NCBI GenBank assembly: GCA_030512295.1
Contig: JAULSR010000011.1
Location: 310,001 to 374,000, forward strand
Direction of reading: 5' to 3'
Source: Bombardia bombarda
Lineage: Eukaryota; Ascomycota; Sordariomycetes; Sordariales; Lasiosphaeriaceae
Length of the DNA stretch: 64,000 bases
The notes beneath the pieces were generated by a model. It did no database searches, was not told where the DNA came from, and saw only the letters and a list, made by a program, of their open reading frames with translations. Of this stretch, positions 10,391-21,074 are shown piece after piece. Position 1 is the stretch's first letter; each line of letters starts with the position of its first letter. The position numbers and the translations under genes are program-made.

Positions 10391-11806
10391 CGTGGGCGGA
10401 TTAGGGATGATGGATTTGCTGTTTTGGTCCCAAGGTAAATCGTTCGACTTGGTTCAAGACGCCGCGCTGTCGTTTGGAGATTGATGAAGGGTTGAAGACT
10501 GGAGTAGAATGATGGAATGTAGAAAGAAAGGTGTGCGCTCCTCCATTTAAATCTGTGAAAATACCTTAGATAAAGCGCGTGAACTCAAAACTCGGAACTG
10601 ATAAACTCCTCAAAGTTTCTTTCTATAACTAACTTTTCATCGTGGCTGAATACTAAAGAAGGTCCAGAAAGCCACCATCGGCAGCTGAATGTCTCCATTC
10701 CGAGTGCCCCTTTAGGTTTCCGCCGCCACGTTGCGCACCTAAGTAGACTTAAACATCGTTACCATGTGTCTAACTGCGACTATTACTACACCTTAATAGT
10801 CCGCCACCATGACTGCGGGAAACATCATTCCCACAAAGTCCTATCACCATGGATGGGTTAGAAACCCTAATTGAGGCGGATCAGAAACGAAACTTAAAGA
10901 CAACACAACGCTGAGGACATGGAAGTGAACATTGGAAGGCTGGATCAGACATTGCTAAAATTATGGAATTAATATCAAGTTTTGAGTACGAAGCGAAGGT
11001 GACAGTGATGGAGGTGCTTAAACACAATAACATAGTTCTAATAACATCGAATTGAGAAGCAATTTTGAGAAAACCAATAACGGACTAACTCAATGGCCCA
11101 GAGGCGTCTAATAACATCACACTAATATTGTGCAAACAACCTGGGAGCTTACAACGTTCTTTGGCTCACAAGTCAAGTTCATAGAATAGCATATGAGACT
11201 TCATGAACCGCCAAAACTCAGTTCAGAGCGATATTGGATCAGGATTGGTGATTCAACACCTTTTATCAACAGGTAGGCATACTATCCTGAGTGTTCACTT
11301 ACACCCATTGACATGGTCGGGTTAAACCCATGATCCATGATGGCTACATCAGCAAAACAAAGAAAAAGACGAATATGCTTCTCCATGACATTTAAAGGAT
11401 ACAAATATGTTTCCAACCTATGATGCTGTTTAACACGGTCGTCATGATGTTCACGTCAAAATGTTCTAAGAAAAGGTACTACTTACTATTCTACAAGAGC
11501 TGATTGACGACGACTCTCTCTGTGCGGGGTTGACGCCCCCTTTTGTCTCCAGGTTCCAACTGGCGAATAACAGACGAGCTCAACACTTCCTTCAAGGAAT
11601 CATTGACTAAGAAGCCGAGGCACGTAACCCGCGCCCTGACCTGGTGGGGTTGCTGGCCTTCTTTATCCTCACCATGGACGTTGCCACCGCCAGACTGCAA
11701 CTTTGACGACACATTACTTATGGTTGATGCTTAATGAAGAGACAACAACTGCAGCTTCGCACAACCGAGACAGCAGCTCAGCTCCCTCTGGTCAACCACC
11801 GCCACA
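10391..11806. other. AT-rich gene-free stretch, about 1.4 kb
   Basis: Contains the promoter of the minus-strand membrane-protein gene and that of the plus-strand hydroxylase gene. Long AT-rich parts (about 10560-11480) have no ORF of note. A minus-strand open frame at 11491-11712 lacks an ATG start and resembles nothing I know. Confidence 0.5.
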
Positions 11807-12607
11807 ATGCCATCCCCTACCCAAACCCTCCCGACCCTCTGGGCCACCATCGTCCAAACCCACAACCCCCACCTCATCGAATTCACCGGCGCCCTCCTCG
11901 TCCAGCTCCTCACCTTCTGGCTCCCCTCCGCCATCTACATGTCCCTCGACCGCCTCCTCCCCGCCTTCTCCGCCCGGCACAAGATCCAACCACTCTCCAA
12001 ACAACCAACCCCCACCGAGATCGCCCACTGCGCCCGCGTCGTCGTCAAGAGCCAGCTCATGTCCATAGCCGTCATGCTCGCCATGGCCCTGGGCGCACAC
12101 CACGCCGGCCGCCCGTCCAGCTTCACCGTCACCGCCACACCACCCCCCCTCGCCCAGTTCCTCGCGCACATCGTGTTGTGTTGTGCCATGCGCGAGGTCG
12201 CGTTCTACTACGTCCACCGGCTGCTGCACCAGCCGCGGTTTTATAAGCGGATTCACAAGATGCATCACGAGTTTAAAGCGCCTGTCGCGCTGACGGCGCA
12301 GTATGCGCACCCGGTCGAGGCGCTGTTCTCGGCGGTGCTGCCGGTGGCGGTGCCGCCGCTGCTGGTGGGCGCGCATGTGCTCACGGCGTGGGGATTTGTG
12401 GGCGTGACGCTGCTGGAGACGACGACGGTGCATAGCGGGTATGATTTTTTCGGGGGCATGGCGCGGATGCATGATCGCCATCATGAGGTTTTTGATGGGC
12501 ATTATGGGGTGTTTGGGGTGATGGATTGGGTGCATGGGACGGGGGAGAAGGAGAGGGAGAGGGTTAAGGGGGGGGGGGGTAGAGTGAGGGTGCTGGATGG
12601 TTTTTAG
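11807..12607 (+). CDS. Fatty acid hydroxylase / sterol desaturase superfamily protein, 266 aa
   Basis: A single exon; ATG at 11807 in a CCACAATGC context. The three histidine clusters of this membrane di-iron family are in order: H-R-L-L-H (near residue 138), H-K-M-H-H (near 151) and H-D-R-H-H (near 225). Additional His residues lie in Q-Y-A-H-P and T-V-H-S-G. Hydrophobic segments lie near residues 25-45, 85-100, 120-135 and 185-205, consistent with an ER membrane enzyme. The family (ERG3, ERG25, SUR2 and relatives) oxidises sterols, sphingoid bases or other lipids using O2. The protein is shorter than ERG25 and has a degenerate Gly/Arg-rich tail. With two methyltransferases and an oxidoreductase nearby, a secondary-metabolic oxidation role is possible. 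Confidence 0.85.
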   Translation: MPSPTQTLPTLWATIVQTHNPHLIEFTGALLVQLLTFWLPSAIYMSLDRLLPAFSARHKIQPLSKQPTPTEIAHCARVVVKSQLMSIAVMLAMALGAHHAGRPSSFTVTATPPPLAQFLAHIVLCCAMREVAFYYVHRLLHQPRFYKRIHKMHHEFKAPVALTAQYAHPVEALFSAVLPVAVPPLLVGAHVLTAWGFVGVTLLETTTVHSGYDFFGGMARMHDRHHEVFDGHYGVFGVMDWVHGTGEKERERVKGGGGRVRVLDGF

Positions 12608-13095
12608 CGGATATGATGTTGATTGATGTTTGGGTGTAAATAAATGGGATGGGAGTTGATGGATTGTATAAAAAAGAAAATAAAAGGAGAGAATATGTCG
12701 TCAAAAACGGCAAAAGTTTATGACAAGAGTGGGATTCGAACCCACGCCCTTTCGGACCACGGAATCCATATGATTGAATTAAGGGTTCACCTTAACGTGG
12801 CGCCTTAGACCGCTCGGCCATCTTGCCTTAACTGATGAGAACTGGGCCTGGCCGCAGTGCCTAAGGCTCAACCACAGTCACACGCAGGAGTTACCAGTAG
12901 AACGATGTCGAATTCACCACCACACCACTTGCAACTTGGAAGTTGTTTTAAATGAATGCAACTGAAAAGAAAGCAAAGTGACAGATTGGTCAAAGTTTCT
13001 AACAAACGGAAAATGATAAAAATAATTTACGGAGAAAGTTTCAGGAATCAATTTGCAGCACCATTTAACCCCTTTCGAGTTTCGAGCTCCCCCAA
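12608..13095. other. Intergenic region containing tRNA-Leu
   Basis: This holds the 3' ends of the hydroxylase gene (plus) and the methyltransferase gene (minus) with the tRNA-Leu gene between them. The sequence at 12850-13095 is AT-rich without an ORF of interest. Confidence 0.5.
12721..12827 (-). tRNA. tRNA-Leu(AAG) with intron
   Basis: The acceptor stem GGCAAGA pairs with TCTTGTC (one G-U), with an A discriminator. The D arm is GCC...GGC. The anticodon stem CCACG/CGTGG encloses a T-T-A-A-G-G loop, giving anticodon AAG. A roughly 27-nt intron follows position 37. The long variable arm (TCC-GAAA-GGG) is typical of Leu, and the T arm GTGGG-TTCGAAT-CCCAC is perfect. Confidence 0.93.
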
Positions 13096-14022
13096 TCAAG
13101 CCCCCTCCACAGGCCTCGTCGCGCTAATCGACGCATACGCCCAGTGCTCCTGCCCCACATACCCCTCCGTCGTCGCCGCTGCGTTGGGAAACCACCTCTC
13201 GAGCCGAAAGAACCGGACAATGTGTCTCGTGACCCCGAAGATCGACATGAACCGCAACATGGGCTGCATCCGATCCGAATAGTTCTGCACTACAATATCT
13301 GTGTACCCCGCCTGCTCTAAAATCTTGGTAAAATACGTTTCGACGCGGTAAAACGCCTCCTGGCGCGGCGCCCCTGTCGCCGGATCCTTGGGCGGCACCG
13401 TATTGTTGATCTCCCTCGTATAACCCGGCACCATGGCCTGGTCGGCGAAATCGTGATGGAACTCGTGCATGACGAGCCTGCCGCCGGGGCGCAAGATGCG
13501 CAGGAAGCCAGCTACGACGGCGCCCGGGTCGGCGGCGTGGAGGAGGGCTTCCGAGGTGTAGACGCCGTCGTGGGAGGCAGGGGGGAGGGTGTCGAGGTGG
13601 GCGAAATCGAGGCGGGTGACGGCGATGAGGGAGTTGAGGTTGGCGTCGGCGACGTTCTTGCGCGCGTTGTCGACGTGGCGCTCGATGACGTCGAAGGCGG
13701 TCACGCGCATGCCGCCGTGGCGCGCCATGAACATGGCGACGTAGCCGTCGCCGCAGCCGGCGTCGAGGAGGCGCGAGTTGGGGGGGAGAGAGAGGGTGCC
13801 GAGGAGGCGCTCCTCCATGCGTCGCTGGGCGCGCGAGAAGGGCAGCGGCCAGTAGGTGTCTGTGTCGTAGTAGCCGAAGTGGCGGTTGCCGCCGAGGAGG
13901 AAGTCCCAGCCGAAGCGGCACTCGATTGAGTTGTAGTTTGCGGCGAGGGCGGTGTGGTCGTCGAAGATGGGGACTGCTGGTAACCCGTTGGGGGTTTCGG
14001 AGGAGGCGGGTGGGTTAGACAT
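13096..14022 (-). CDS. Class I SAM-dependent methyltransferase, 308 aa
   Basis: A single exon. I take the ATG at 14022 (CACCATG context); the frame is open further upstream but without an ATG. Motif I reads L-L-D-A-G-C-G-D-G-Y near residue 98. It is followed by an acidic strand end (V-T-A-F-D-V), motif V-like S-E-A-L-L-H and post-I L-R-I-L-R-P-G-G-R-L-V-M-H-E, the hallmark of UbiE/sterol C-methyltransferase-like enzymes. The C-terminal part contains a region for substrate binding (F-Y-R-V-E-T-Y-F). The product likely transfers a methyl group from SAM to a small organic acceptor, in the cytosol or on a membrane surface. It is not ERG6, whose conserved sterol-binding motifs are missing. It is transcribed in the same direction as the Gfo/Idh gene upstream of it. 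Confidence 0.85.
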   Translation of the reverse strand: MSNPPASSETPNGLPAVPIFDDHTALAANYNSIECRFGWDFLLGGNRHFGYYDTDTYWPLPFSRAQRRMEERLLGTLSLPPNSRLLDAGCGDGYVAMFMARHGGMRVTAFDVIERHVDNARKNVADANLNSLIAVTRLDFAHLDTLPPASHDGVYTSEALLHAADPGAVVAGFLRILRPGGRLVMHEFHHDFADQAMVPGYTREINNTVPPKDPATGAPRQEAFYRVETYFTKILEQAGYTDIVVQNYSDRMQPMLRFMSIFGVTRHIVRFFRLERWFPNAAATTEGYVGQEHWAYASISATRPVEGA

Positions 14023-14912
14023 GGTGATGGAGGGGGTTTCGTGAGCTTGATTGTGTCTTGGTAGGGAAAAATGGCTAGTCGCTGCGGACAAGTGCGATAG
14101 GGGAGAGATAATATTCACAGTCTAGTAGGAACGGACAATAGGGGCTGACAGCAGTTCAGTAGACTTGGAAAGGACAGAGATAAGTCCCTAGTAAGTTTCA
14201 GATGTGTAAACCTGATGAGGTGTAGTGAGAGTGCATGTGGTTGACAGCCAGGTAATATTATTTTACTCGTTTGTCAATGTAAACCATCCTCCTCAGACAA
14301 GCTTCGACAAAGATGAGAGCGCTTTCGACGAAGCCTTCTTTGAAGCATCGCGGTGTGGAATTGTGGTATCGATCTTGTCAGCAACTCGGAACAATGCTAA
14401 CGGGAGATGGAGTACTCTTAGCATTGTTGACCACCTCGATGCATCAACGAACAAAGGAAACAGGTACCTTCAATCACGGACATCTTGATGCCTTGGGTCT
14501 CGATGAGTCTGGAAGGATATTTGGGGGTATACCATGACTTATAGCTCTGGTGTTCGTAGACCAGTAAACTTTGATTCCATGCTGTCCTGTTCACGGCCAA
14601 AATTGCCAAGCGAAGTCACAGATTAAAGGGGTCAAATATCACCAGCATTGTGTGAGGCAAATTACTCCGTCTCTCTCATCATAACACCTAAAGTTTGCTG
14701 GATCATGACAAAGAAATAGACCAGTCATTTACCAATCTATACTGTTGCGTCAACGGTATCGAATAGGACAACACGTACCCAGACCTAGATCGCCACCAGA
14801 CCTCAATTGATAAGACGTCAATCGGCAATCTTTCATGAAGCGTTCCATAAATGTTCAAACATGATGACTCTTGACTCTTCTCTGATTAACAGATATCCAC
14901 CCCATCCATAGC
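14023..14912. other. Intergenic region, about 0.9 kb
   Basis: This separates the two co-oriented minus-strand genes. It includes the methyltransferase promoter. Short open frames at 14225-14609 are not convincing. Confidence 0.5.
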
Positions 14913-15789
14913 TCAACCCGGCACCTGCAGGATATCATCAACAAACACTACCTGCCCAGTAGCAATCGACCTATTCGCCGCAATGCCCGTCAATATCGAT
15001 GCCGCGCCATCGATATGGCTCGCAGCCCTCATATACTCATCCGTCACCGGCTCGCCAAACAAGTCATTCAGCAGCACGCTGTCGCCCCCGCCATGCGCCC
15101 CCGTGCTCTCGCCAATCTCAATCTCCTGCGGCTTCTCAAACAGCTTCCGCAGCGTGATCGTCCTCCGCTCTAGCGCGCCCTCCAGCGCCTGGTCTCCGCC
15201 CGAATTCACATAGCTATTCTCCACCACCTCGACCTCCAGCCTGCCCCCCGTGCCGTTGAAATTCACCCGGAACCCCTCCCACGGCGCATACGCCGTCATC
15301 GAGTACGTCATGACCGCGCCGTTGCGGTACCTTACTAGCAGGTTCATCGTGTCCTCGATGTTAATCCCGTCCCCAAACACGCTCTGGTCGCGGTAGTACC
15401 CGTCCTCGTGCTCAGCATCGAGATACATGGCCTTGAGCGCGGGCACCTCGCCCATGTGCAGCGCAAAGGGATCCTCCTTCGCAACCTCGCTGCCGTGCGC
15501 GCGGCTGTAGAACTTTGTCACCCCGCGCTTCTCGGCGTTCTCGCGCCCGTAGAACTTGAGGTCGCCCTGCGCGTAGACCGAGTGCGGGCGCGTCTGCAGC
15601 CAGAAGTTGACCAGATCGAAGTGGTGCGTCGACTTGTGCACGAGCAGCCCGCCGCTGTTGCGCTTGTCGCGGTGCCAGCGCCGGAAGTAGTCGGCGCCGT
15701 GCGACGTGTTGAGCATCCACTCGAAGTGCACGGATGTCACGGTGCCGATGGCGCCCGAGCGGAGCAGCTCGTAGACCTTGGTGTTGTGC

Positions 15790-15820
<31 letters not shown>

Positions 15821-16232
15821 CGGCGTTGCCGGTGCGGTCGACGGCGGCGAAGATGTCGCGGCAGCGCAGCGCGTCGATGGTCATGGGCTTCTCGGTGATG
15901 ACGTTGCAGCCGAGCTCGAGCGCGCGCACGATGTAGATGGAGTGGGTGCGGTCCATGGTGGTGATGATGACCTCGTCGGGCTTGGACGTCGCGATCATCG
16001 CGTCAAAGTCGGCGGCGAGGAAGGTCGGGACTTTGCCGTGGCCGAGGGCTTCGAGCTTGCTGTTGGCGTAGTCCATGCGCGTTTGGTTAGTGTCGCATAT
16101 TGCTACGATGCAGGAGGTGGAGCTGTAGTCGGTTGCGATGGCGCTGTAGAAGAAGCTCGAGCGTCCTCCTGTGCCGACCAGAGCGTAGCGGCGCTTGCTG
16201 GCGGTGATCAGGGGCACTGTGATCTCAGTCAT
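14913..16232 (-). CDS. Gfo/Idh/MocA-family NAD(P)-dependent oxidoreductase, 439 aa
   Basis: A single exon; the ATG at 16232 is preferred because upstream extension has only a TTG. The N-terminal Rossmann segment is Y-A-L-V-G-T-G-G-R-S (residues about 15-24). The family motif E-K-P-M-T lies near residue 114, with the preceding D-R-T-H strand. The C-terminal alpha/beta domain holds conserved R-W-H-R-D-K and K-S-T-H-H-F-D-L segments, the latter carrying catalytic-site histidine and aspartate candidates. The length fits the family's larger fungal members. These enzymes oxidise or reduce hydroxyls of sugars, inositols or related compounds, using tightly bound NAD(P). Substrate unknown. It may belong with the adjacent methyltransferases, but could equally be a catabolic sugar enzyme. 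Confidence 0.88.
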
Positions 16233-17290
16233 GGCGGCGGTTGGGATCCAATGCCGAAGATAGTGATAGTTTGTTTGTGCCAATTGCTAGATGGTGATAT
16301 GGCCGAATTGACCAGGTTGAAGGTGTGAACAAGCAGCGCTCGTGAATGAATTGTTGACTTGGAGATAACCACAATGACATCCCGAGTATGTTGCCTTCGG
16401 GCACAGATGCAAGATGGCATGTCGCGGCCCATTGCAGCCAGACGCAACCCCATCTCGGCCTCTGATGATCCATTGGCCGAAGATTAGGCTGAAGAGGGAA
16501 AAGGAAGAAGAGTCGGTTTGCACTTTGTCTGCCGTCCATCCTTCCTTCCTTTCCCCCCACGATGCGGGGAAGGAGTTGGCGACACAGAAAGAAGGAACGA
16601 TGGGGATTGGCTATCAAGCCGAGAGACGGCACCATCTGAATGGCTAGAGCTCCCAGTCGTACCTTCCCCCCTTTCTTTTCGAGGTACACCATCCAGCTTC
16701 ATTATGTCTCAGCAACCTTTCTGTGCGCTAACCAGCGATTCAACCTACCAACCAACCCTCAAGTCGATGATGTTGGATGAACGACAGCAAGCCTCTGGAT
16801 AGTCAGTTTTGGAGAACGTCACACGACACGGTAACTTGCATCCTCACCAGCATCCTCGCCAATAGGCTAAAGTTTACCCTCCAATCATGACCTCAAGTAT
16901 TACCCCCAAACATGTTTTCGGAGCACTATCAACGCCTTCAGTCAGGGTATCTTCAGGGCGACCCAGGAAACACTCTCCCGTGTCTTGTACAACCGCCGCC
17001 CTCGCCTACTTATCTACCCTCTTGCTCTTGTTGGGGGTAAAACCGGGTGATCGGCAGTAATGGCCCAGCATTCCAGCAGTATGGAAGCACAGCTATGTGG
17101 GTGGCATCTGTTTCCCGTCTGCTCTTAATATCTATTGCTGTTCTAAAACCGACGACTTGGCTTTGCTTTTCCATCAAAAAGGGATACCCACCCACTGTAC
17201 TTATCCCTCCATCTTGCAATCAGATCGATCCCAACGGACTGGATCGCGCCTGGGCGTTAGATTGGGTTATTGCACGCATAATTGCAAACA
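16233..17290. other. Divergent promoter region, about 1.06 kb
   Basis: This lies between the divergently transcribed Gfo/Idh gene and the DAL5-type transporter gene, so shared regulation is possible. It has several overlapping short frames on both strands, none with gene-like features. Confidence 0.5.
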
Positions 17291-19170
17291 ATGGCTACCG
17301 CCGATCAGGTAAAGGGCGGGGATGAGATCACACCCGTCCCTGAACGCAATGTGCTGGCCCCGACAAGCGGTTTACGTGACAAGGCCACTGCCTTTCTGGC
17401 CAGCTATGGAAGTGATGACACATCTTTCACCTACGAGGAGGAAAAGGCGGTTCTGAGACGGATTGACCTGCGCGTTCTGCCACTACTCCTCGGCGCGTAC
17501 TTCTTCCAGCAGCTGGACAAGAGTTCGTTGAGGTAGGCTATTCCTACTGTTCTAATATCATCAACAAGAGATAAGTACCCACTAATGCCGAAACAGCTAC
17601 GTCTCCATCTTCGGCATCACCGAAGACGCCCACCTTGTCGGCAAGGAGTACTCATGGCTCGGCTCCATCCTCTACCTCGCCCAGCTGGTCATGCAGCCCC
17701 TCGCGGCCTTCATCCTCGTCAAGCTCCCCACCGGCAAGGTCATCGCCACCGCCATCTTCCTGTGGGGCTCGACACTGGCCATCATGTCGGCGTGCAACAG
17801 CTTCTCCTCGCTGCTGGGCCTGCGCTTCCTGCTGGGCTCGTTTGAGGCCATGATCGCTCCGAGTTGCGTGGCTGTCACACAGATGTGGTGGCGGCGCAGC
17901 GAGCAGACCATGCGCACCAGCTACTGGAATGCCATGAACGGCGTCACGTTCATCGTTGGAAGCCTGTTCACCTATGGCCTGGGGCACATTCAGAGCAATG
18001 TGATGTTTAGATATCAGATCATCTTTCTGTTTTGTGGCTTGTTGACGGTGGTGTACTCTGCGGCTGTGCTGGTGTTTATGCCAGACTCGCCGATGGAGGC
18101 GAAGTATCTGACAGAGCGCGAGAAGGTCATTGCGGTTGAGCGGCTCCGGGCGAATCAGATGGGTGTTGCGTCGAGGGAGTGGCGCTGGGATCACGTTTGG
18201 GAGACTATGTTGGATTTCAAGACGTGGTGTTGGTTTGTTGCCATCATTGCCATCTCGTACGTTGTGTCCCTTTCTTTCTGATGCCTTGAAGATCTGACCA
18301 GAGTGATAGGATTGCAAGCGGGGGTGTCGGCACCTTTGGCAACCTGATTGTCAAGTCGTTTGGCTACTCGAGCTTTGAGACAATCTTGTTCAACATCCCC
18401 TTTGGCGTTATCCAAGTTGTTGTTATCATTGGCTCTGGCTGGCTAGCTACTCGCTTTCAAAGCAAAGGGCTTGTGATTGCGGGCATCAGCGTCCTGCCAA
18501 GTGTCGGCACCATCATCATGCTCACAGTGCCTCGAGAGTATAAGGGCGTCTTATTGCTGGGCTACTACCTGGCAAGTCCTTACCATGTAACTTAAGTCGC
18601 ACAGACGACGATGCTAATCAGCTGGGAAACAGGTTTCGTGCATGGCGGCCATCACTCCTCTCATTTACGCTTGGCAGGCCCAAAATACCGGCGGCGACAC
18701 CAAGAAGAAATGCACCTCGGCCATGGTCTTTATCGGGATGTGCACTGGAAATGTCATTGGGCCGTTGCTTTACTCGACTGACCAAGCCCCGCTGTACCGG
18801 CCTGGTCTGATTGCCGACTTGATCATGTTTGTGCTGGTTGGTGTCATCTCGGCGTAAGTGCTGCGCGCTTTACCCCTTTCCTAGCGAATTTCCCACTTCC
18901 AGTGATCGCTCATACTTGTACAGGATCATACCTTTTTATCTCATGTTCCTCAACCGCCAACACTCGAGGCGCAGAGAGGAGTTGGGAAAGAGCGCACATC
19001 TTGTCGATGAGTCGATGATGGCCAAGAACCAGATGGAGAACAGTAAGGCTGTTGAGATTGAAGAGGGTGCTGGAAATGCTGGGAGTAGGCCGCAGAGATC
19101 GTTGGAAGAAGATAATGCGTTGCGTGATATGACGGATCTGGAGAATGAGGATTTTATATATGTTTATTGA
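17291..19170 (+). CDS. MFS transporter of the anion:cation symporter (DAL5/allantoate permease) family, five exons, 543 aa
   Basis: Exons are 17291-17532, 17597-18256, 18310-18571, 18633-18853 and 18924-19170, giving 544 codons. Four introns are 53-70 nt. The third (18572-18632) has a GCAAGT donor, so it is a GC-AG intron; its GCTAAT branch site and CAG acceptor fit, and the frame only continues this way. The N-terminal helix start R-R-I-D-L-R-V-L-P-L-L is typical of the ACS family, as are L-G-S-F-E-A-M-I-A-P near segment 4 and M-W-W-R-R-S-E-Q-T-M-R-T in the following loop. The C-terminal cytosolic tail of about 75 residues is acidic. Relatives import allantoate, nicotinate, biotin, pantothenate or other organic anions at the plasma membrane; substrate not predictable. 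Confidence 0.9.
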
Positions 19171-19593
19171 ACAAGGGGGTAGGTAGACTGGATGGTACGG
19201 TGGTAGTTGGCAAAACGAGCCGATTGGAGTACCCGTCTACTTGCAGGACACCTGAAGATATGACGAGATGCCTATCTACAAGATGTTTGGGTGATGCAAG
19301 CTCTTTTAGCAACATATGCATGAGGCAGTGCCGGAGTGAGAATCGTGGGACTTCCAGACTAGTTGTCAATGGATTCGCAACTACGTGAACCCGATTTTTG
19401 GGGGGTATTTTGCACGCTATGCATGCGCTTGAAGACCTGTCCGGAGAATAAAATGAAAATAATTGGCGTCTGTTCGAAGGGTTAAATAATATCAGAATTT
19501 TGAGAAAGTTGAATCTCCTTTTTAGAACGACACTTACTCGGCTACCTACTTGAGAGGAAATTATGAGGCGAAAGTACATCCACAAGATTCGTA
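19171..19593. other. Intergenic region before tRNA-Asn
   Basis: 3' region of the transporter and 5' flank of the tRNA gene. AT-rich toward the tRNA; nothing else is recognised. Confidence 0.5.
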
Positions 19594-19667
19594 TCCCTCG
19601 TGGCGCAATTGGCTAGCGCGTCAGACTGTTAATCTGGAGGCTGTAAGTTCAATCCTTACCGAGGGAG
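19594..19667 (+). tRNA. tRNA-Asn(GTT)
   Basis: A 74-nt cloverleaf without intron. The acceptor stem TCCCTCG pairs with CGAGGGA and the discriminator is G. The D arm is GCGC-AATTGGCTA-GCGC. The anticodon arm CAGAC-TGTTAAT-CTG gives GTT. The T arm GTAAG-TTCAATC-CTTAC is perfect. A T-rich stretch follows downstream. Confidence 0.95.
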
Positions 19668-20841
19668 AATTTGGTTACATTTTTGCTCTTTTTGCTGTAT
19701 TTTAGGTTACGGGTCGTACATCCCATTTGTGCGCGCGTACCGTGCCAATGCACGTCCTCAAGTCTCAGCCCGCACTGTCGGGCCATGTTAGCGAGGAGAC
19801 GACGAGGGTCCAACTCCAAGTCTGCCACAGCCCACTTCCATCTTCAGACCATCTTCAGACCCAATCGAACACTTCAAGTTATTGCAATGTCTTTGGTCCC
19901 TTTCAAAGTGAACCTTTGTTTTTACTTTGGGTTTTTCTATTATTCATTCAGGCCCGCCTCCCACCTGCTGACTCTCTAGTCTCAGCCTGGTTGTGGGTGT
20001 GGTGGCCTGGTTGCGTCTTCAACTTCTGATGAAAGGTGTTTGGTTAGCTTTTACCTAGAGTTCTTGCCTACATAGGACTGGTCAAACTTCTGTACTCCGT
20101 GGGATGTGACACGTATCCAGGACGCACAACTTGTCATGAGTGTAGCTGACCGCCCTCGCGATTCAGACCTCGCTCTTACCGCCGGAATGGGTGCTTCATT
20201 TGCTACCCATACTTGCCTGCCCGGGAGGCCACGTAAATTAATTATTTTCATTGTAACTATCTCCTTCCGATTGCTGAGGCGGGCGCGGCCGATACTTGTC
20301 TTTCGACATCCTGACAGCCCTCTCTCCCAAACCACTCGTCACATCCAGGTCTAGCAAACCACAGCTATCTCCGATCTACATATAAGTCACATTGAGGATT
20401 CCGTGATATGGAGGCATATCTAGTGCTGAAACTGGATTCTACGAATCGAAGTCGGCAAACGCCTCCGGGGAGGCCACTTCGCCGGCTACTGGGATCCGGA
20501 CGATGGCAATCACAACGATGGGGACCCATTCGTATCGCCTTTCAATCTCGCCTGAGGCGTACACCTGTTACGCCCAGACTCTCACACTGGTCCGTCGGGG
20601 CAAGGGTCTGTTAGTGAAGGGTTTATGTTGGCAGAAAGTCAGGTGCACTGGGCAATAAAGGTGGCGTAAGGCTGGATGCCTCTTCACCTTATGGTCAGGT
20701 AAAGACTGGATTTGAAAGCTGTTTAGGTAAGGACTGGTGTGAGTAACGAGGGAAGCTCGTTGTAACTAAATAATTCTCGAGCAACAGGCCAAGCCTGTTG
20801 GGAAGCTATGTCCGGTGACTCGCTTGAGACACCGCATCACA

Positions 20842-20922
20842 GGTGCCATCCAGGTGCCATCACCACCTGGTCGTCCAGTGTCCTCCTGCCTGTAGGTCCG
20901 GTGCCATTTGTCTCGGTGCCAT
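20842..20922. repeat. Four copies of GGTGCCAT
   Basis: GGTGCCAT occurs at 20842, 20853, 20900 and 20915, within 81 bases, all in the same orientation. Function unknown. Confidence 0.6.
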
Positions 20923-20977
20923 TGCCCCGCGGTCAATTGTCTTGTGGTCACTCCTGACCTCGTGGCTTGCCGTGATT

Positions 20978-20999
20978 ACGTGACCAACCGTGGTCACGT
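20978..20999. repeat. Perfect 9-bp inverted repeat around CACGTG-like sites
   Basis: ACGTGACCA and TGGTCACGT are perfect reverse complements separated by ACCG. The 3' arm includes CACGTG, an E-box-type site for bHLH factors. Confidence 0.65.
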
Positions 21000-21074
21000 G
21001 CCCACAACGCTGACATGGCTTGGCAGGTTGTAACAGGTTTCCCCTCCTTCATGGTCGATGTCCCAGAGACCGTA

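Larger units (their letters stand above)
19668..21074. other. Gene-free stretch, about 1.4 kb
   Basis: No gene is recognised. The distal part (20840-21000) holds four copies of GGTGCCAT and an inverted repeat at 20978-20999, then the 3' end of the nuclease-like gene. Confidence 0.5.

Noticed and set aside
18340..18370. Suspected frameshift in the DAL5-type transporter
   Set aside because: On recount the codon TTT is complete and the frame continues; the apparent shift was a reading slip.
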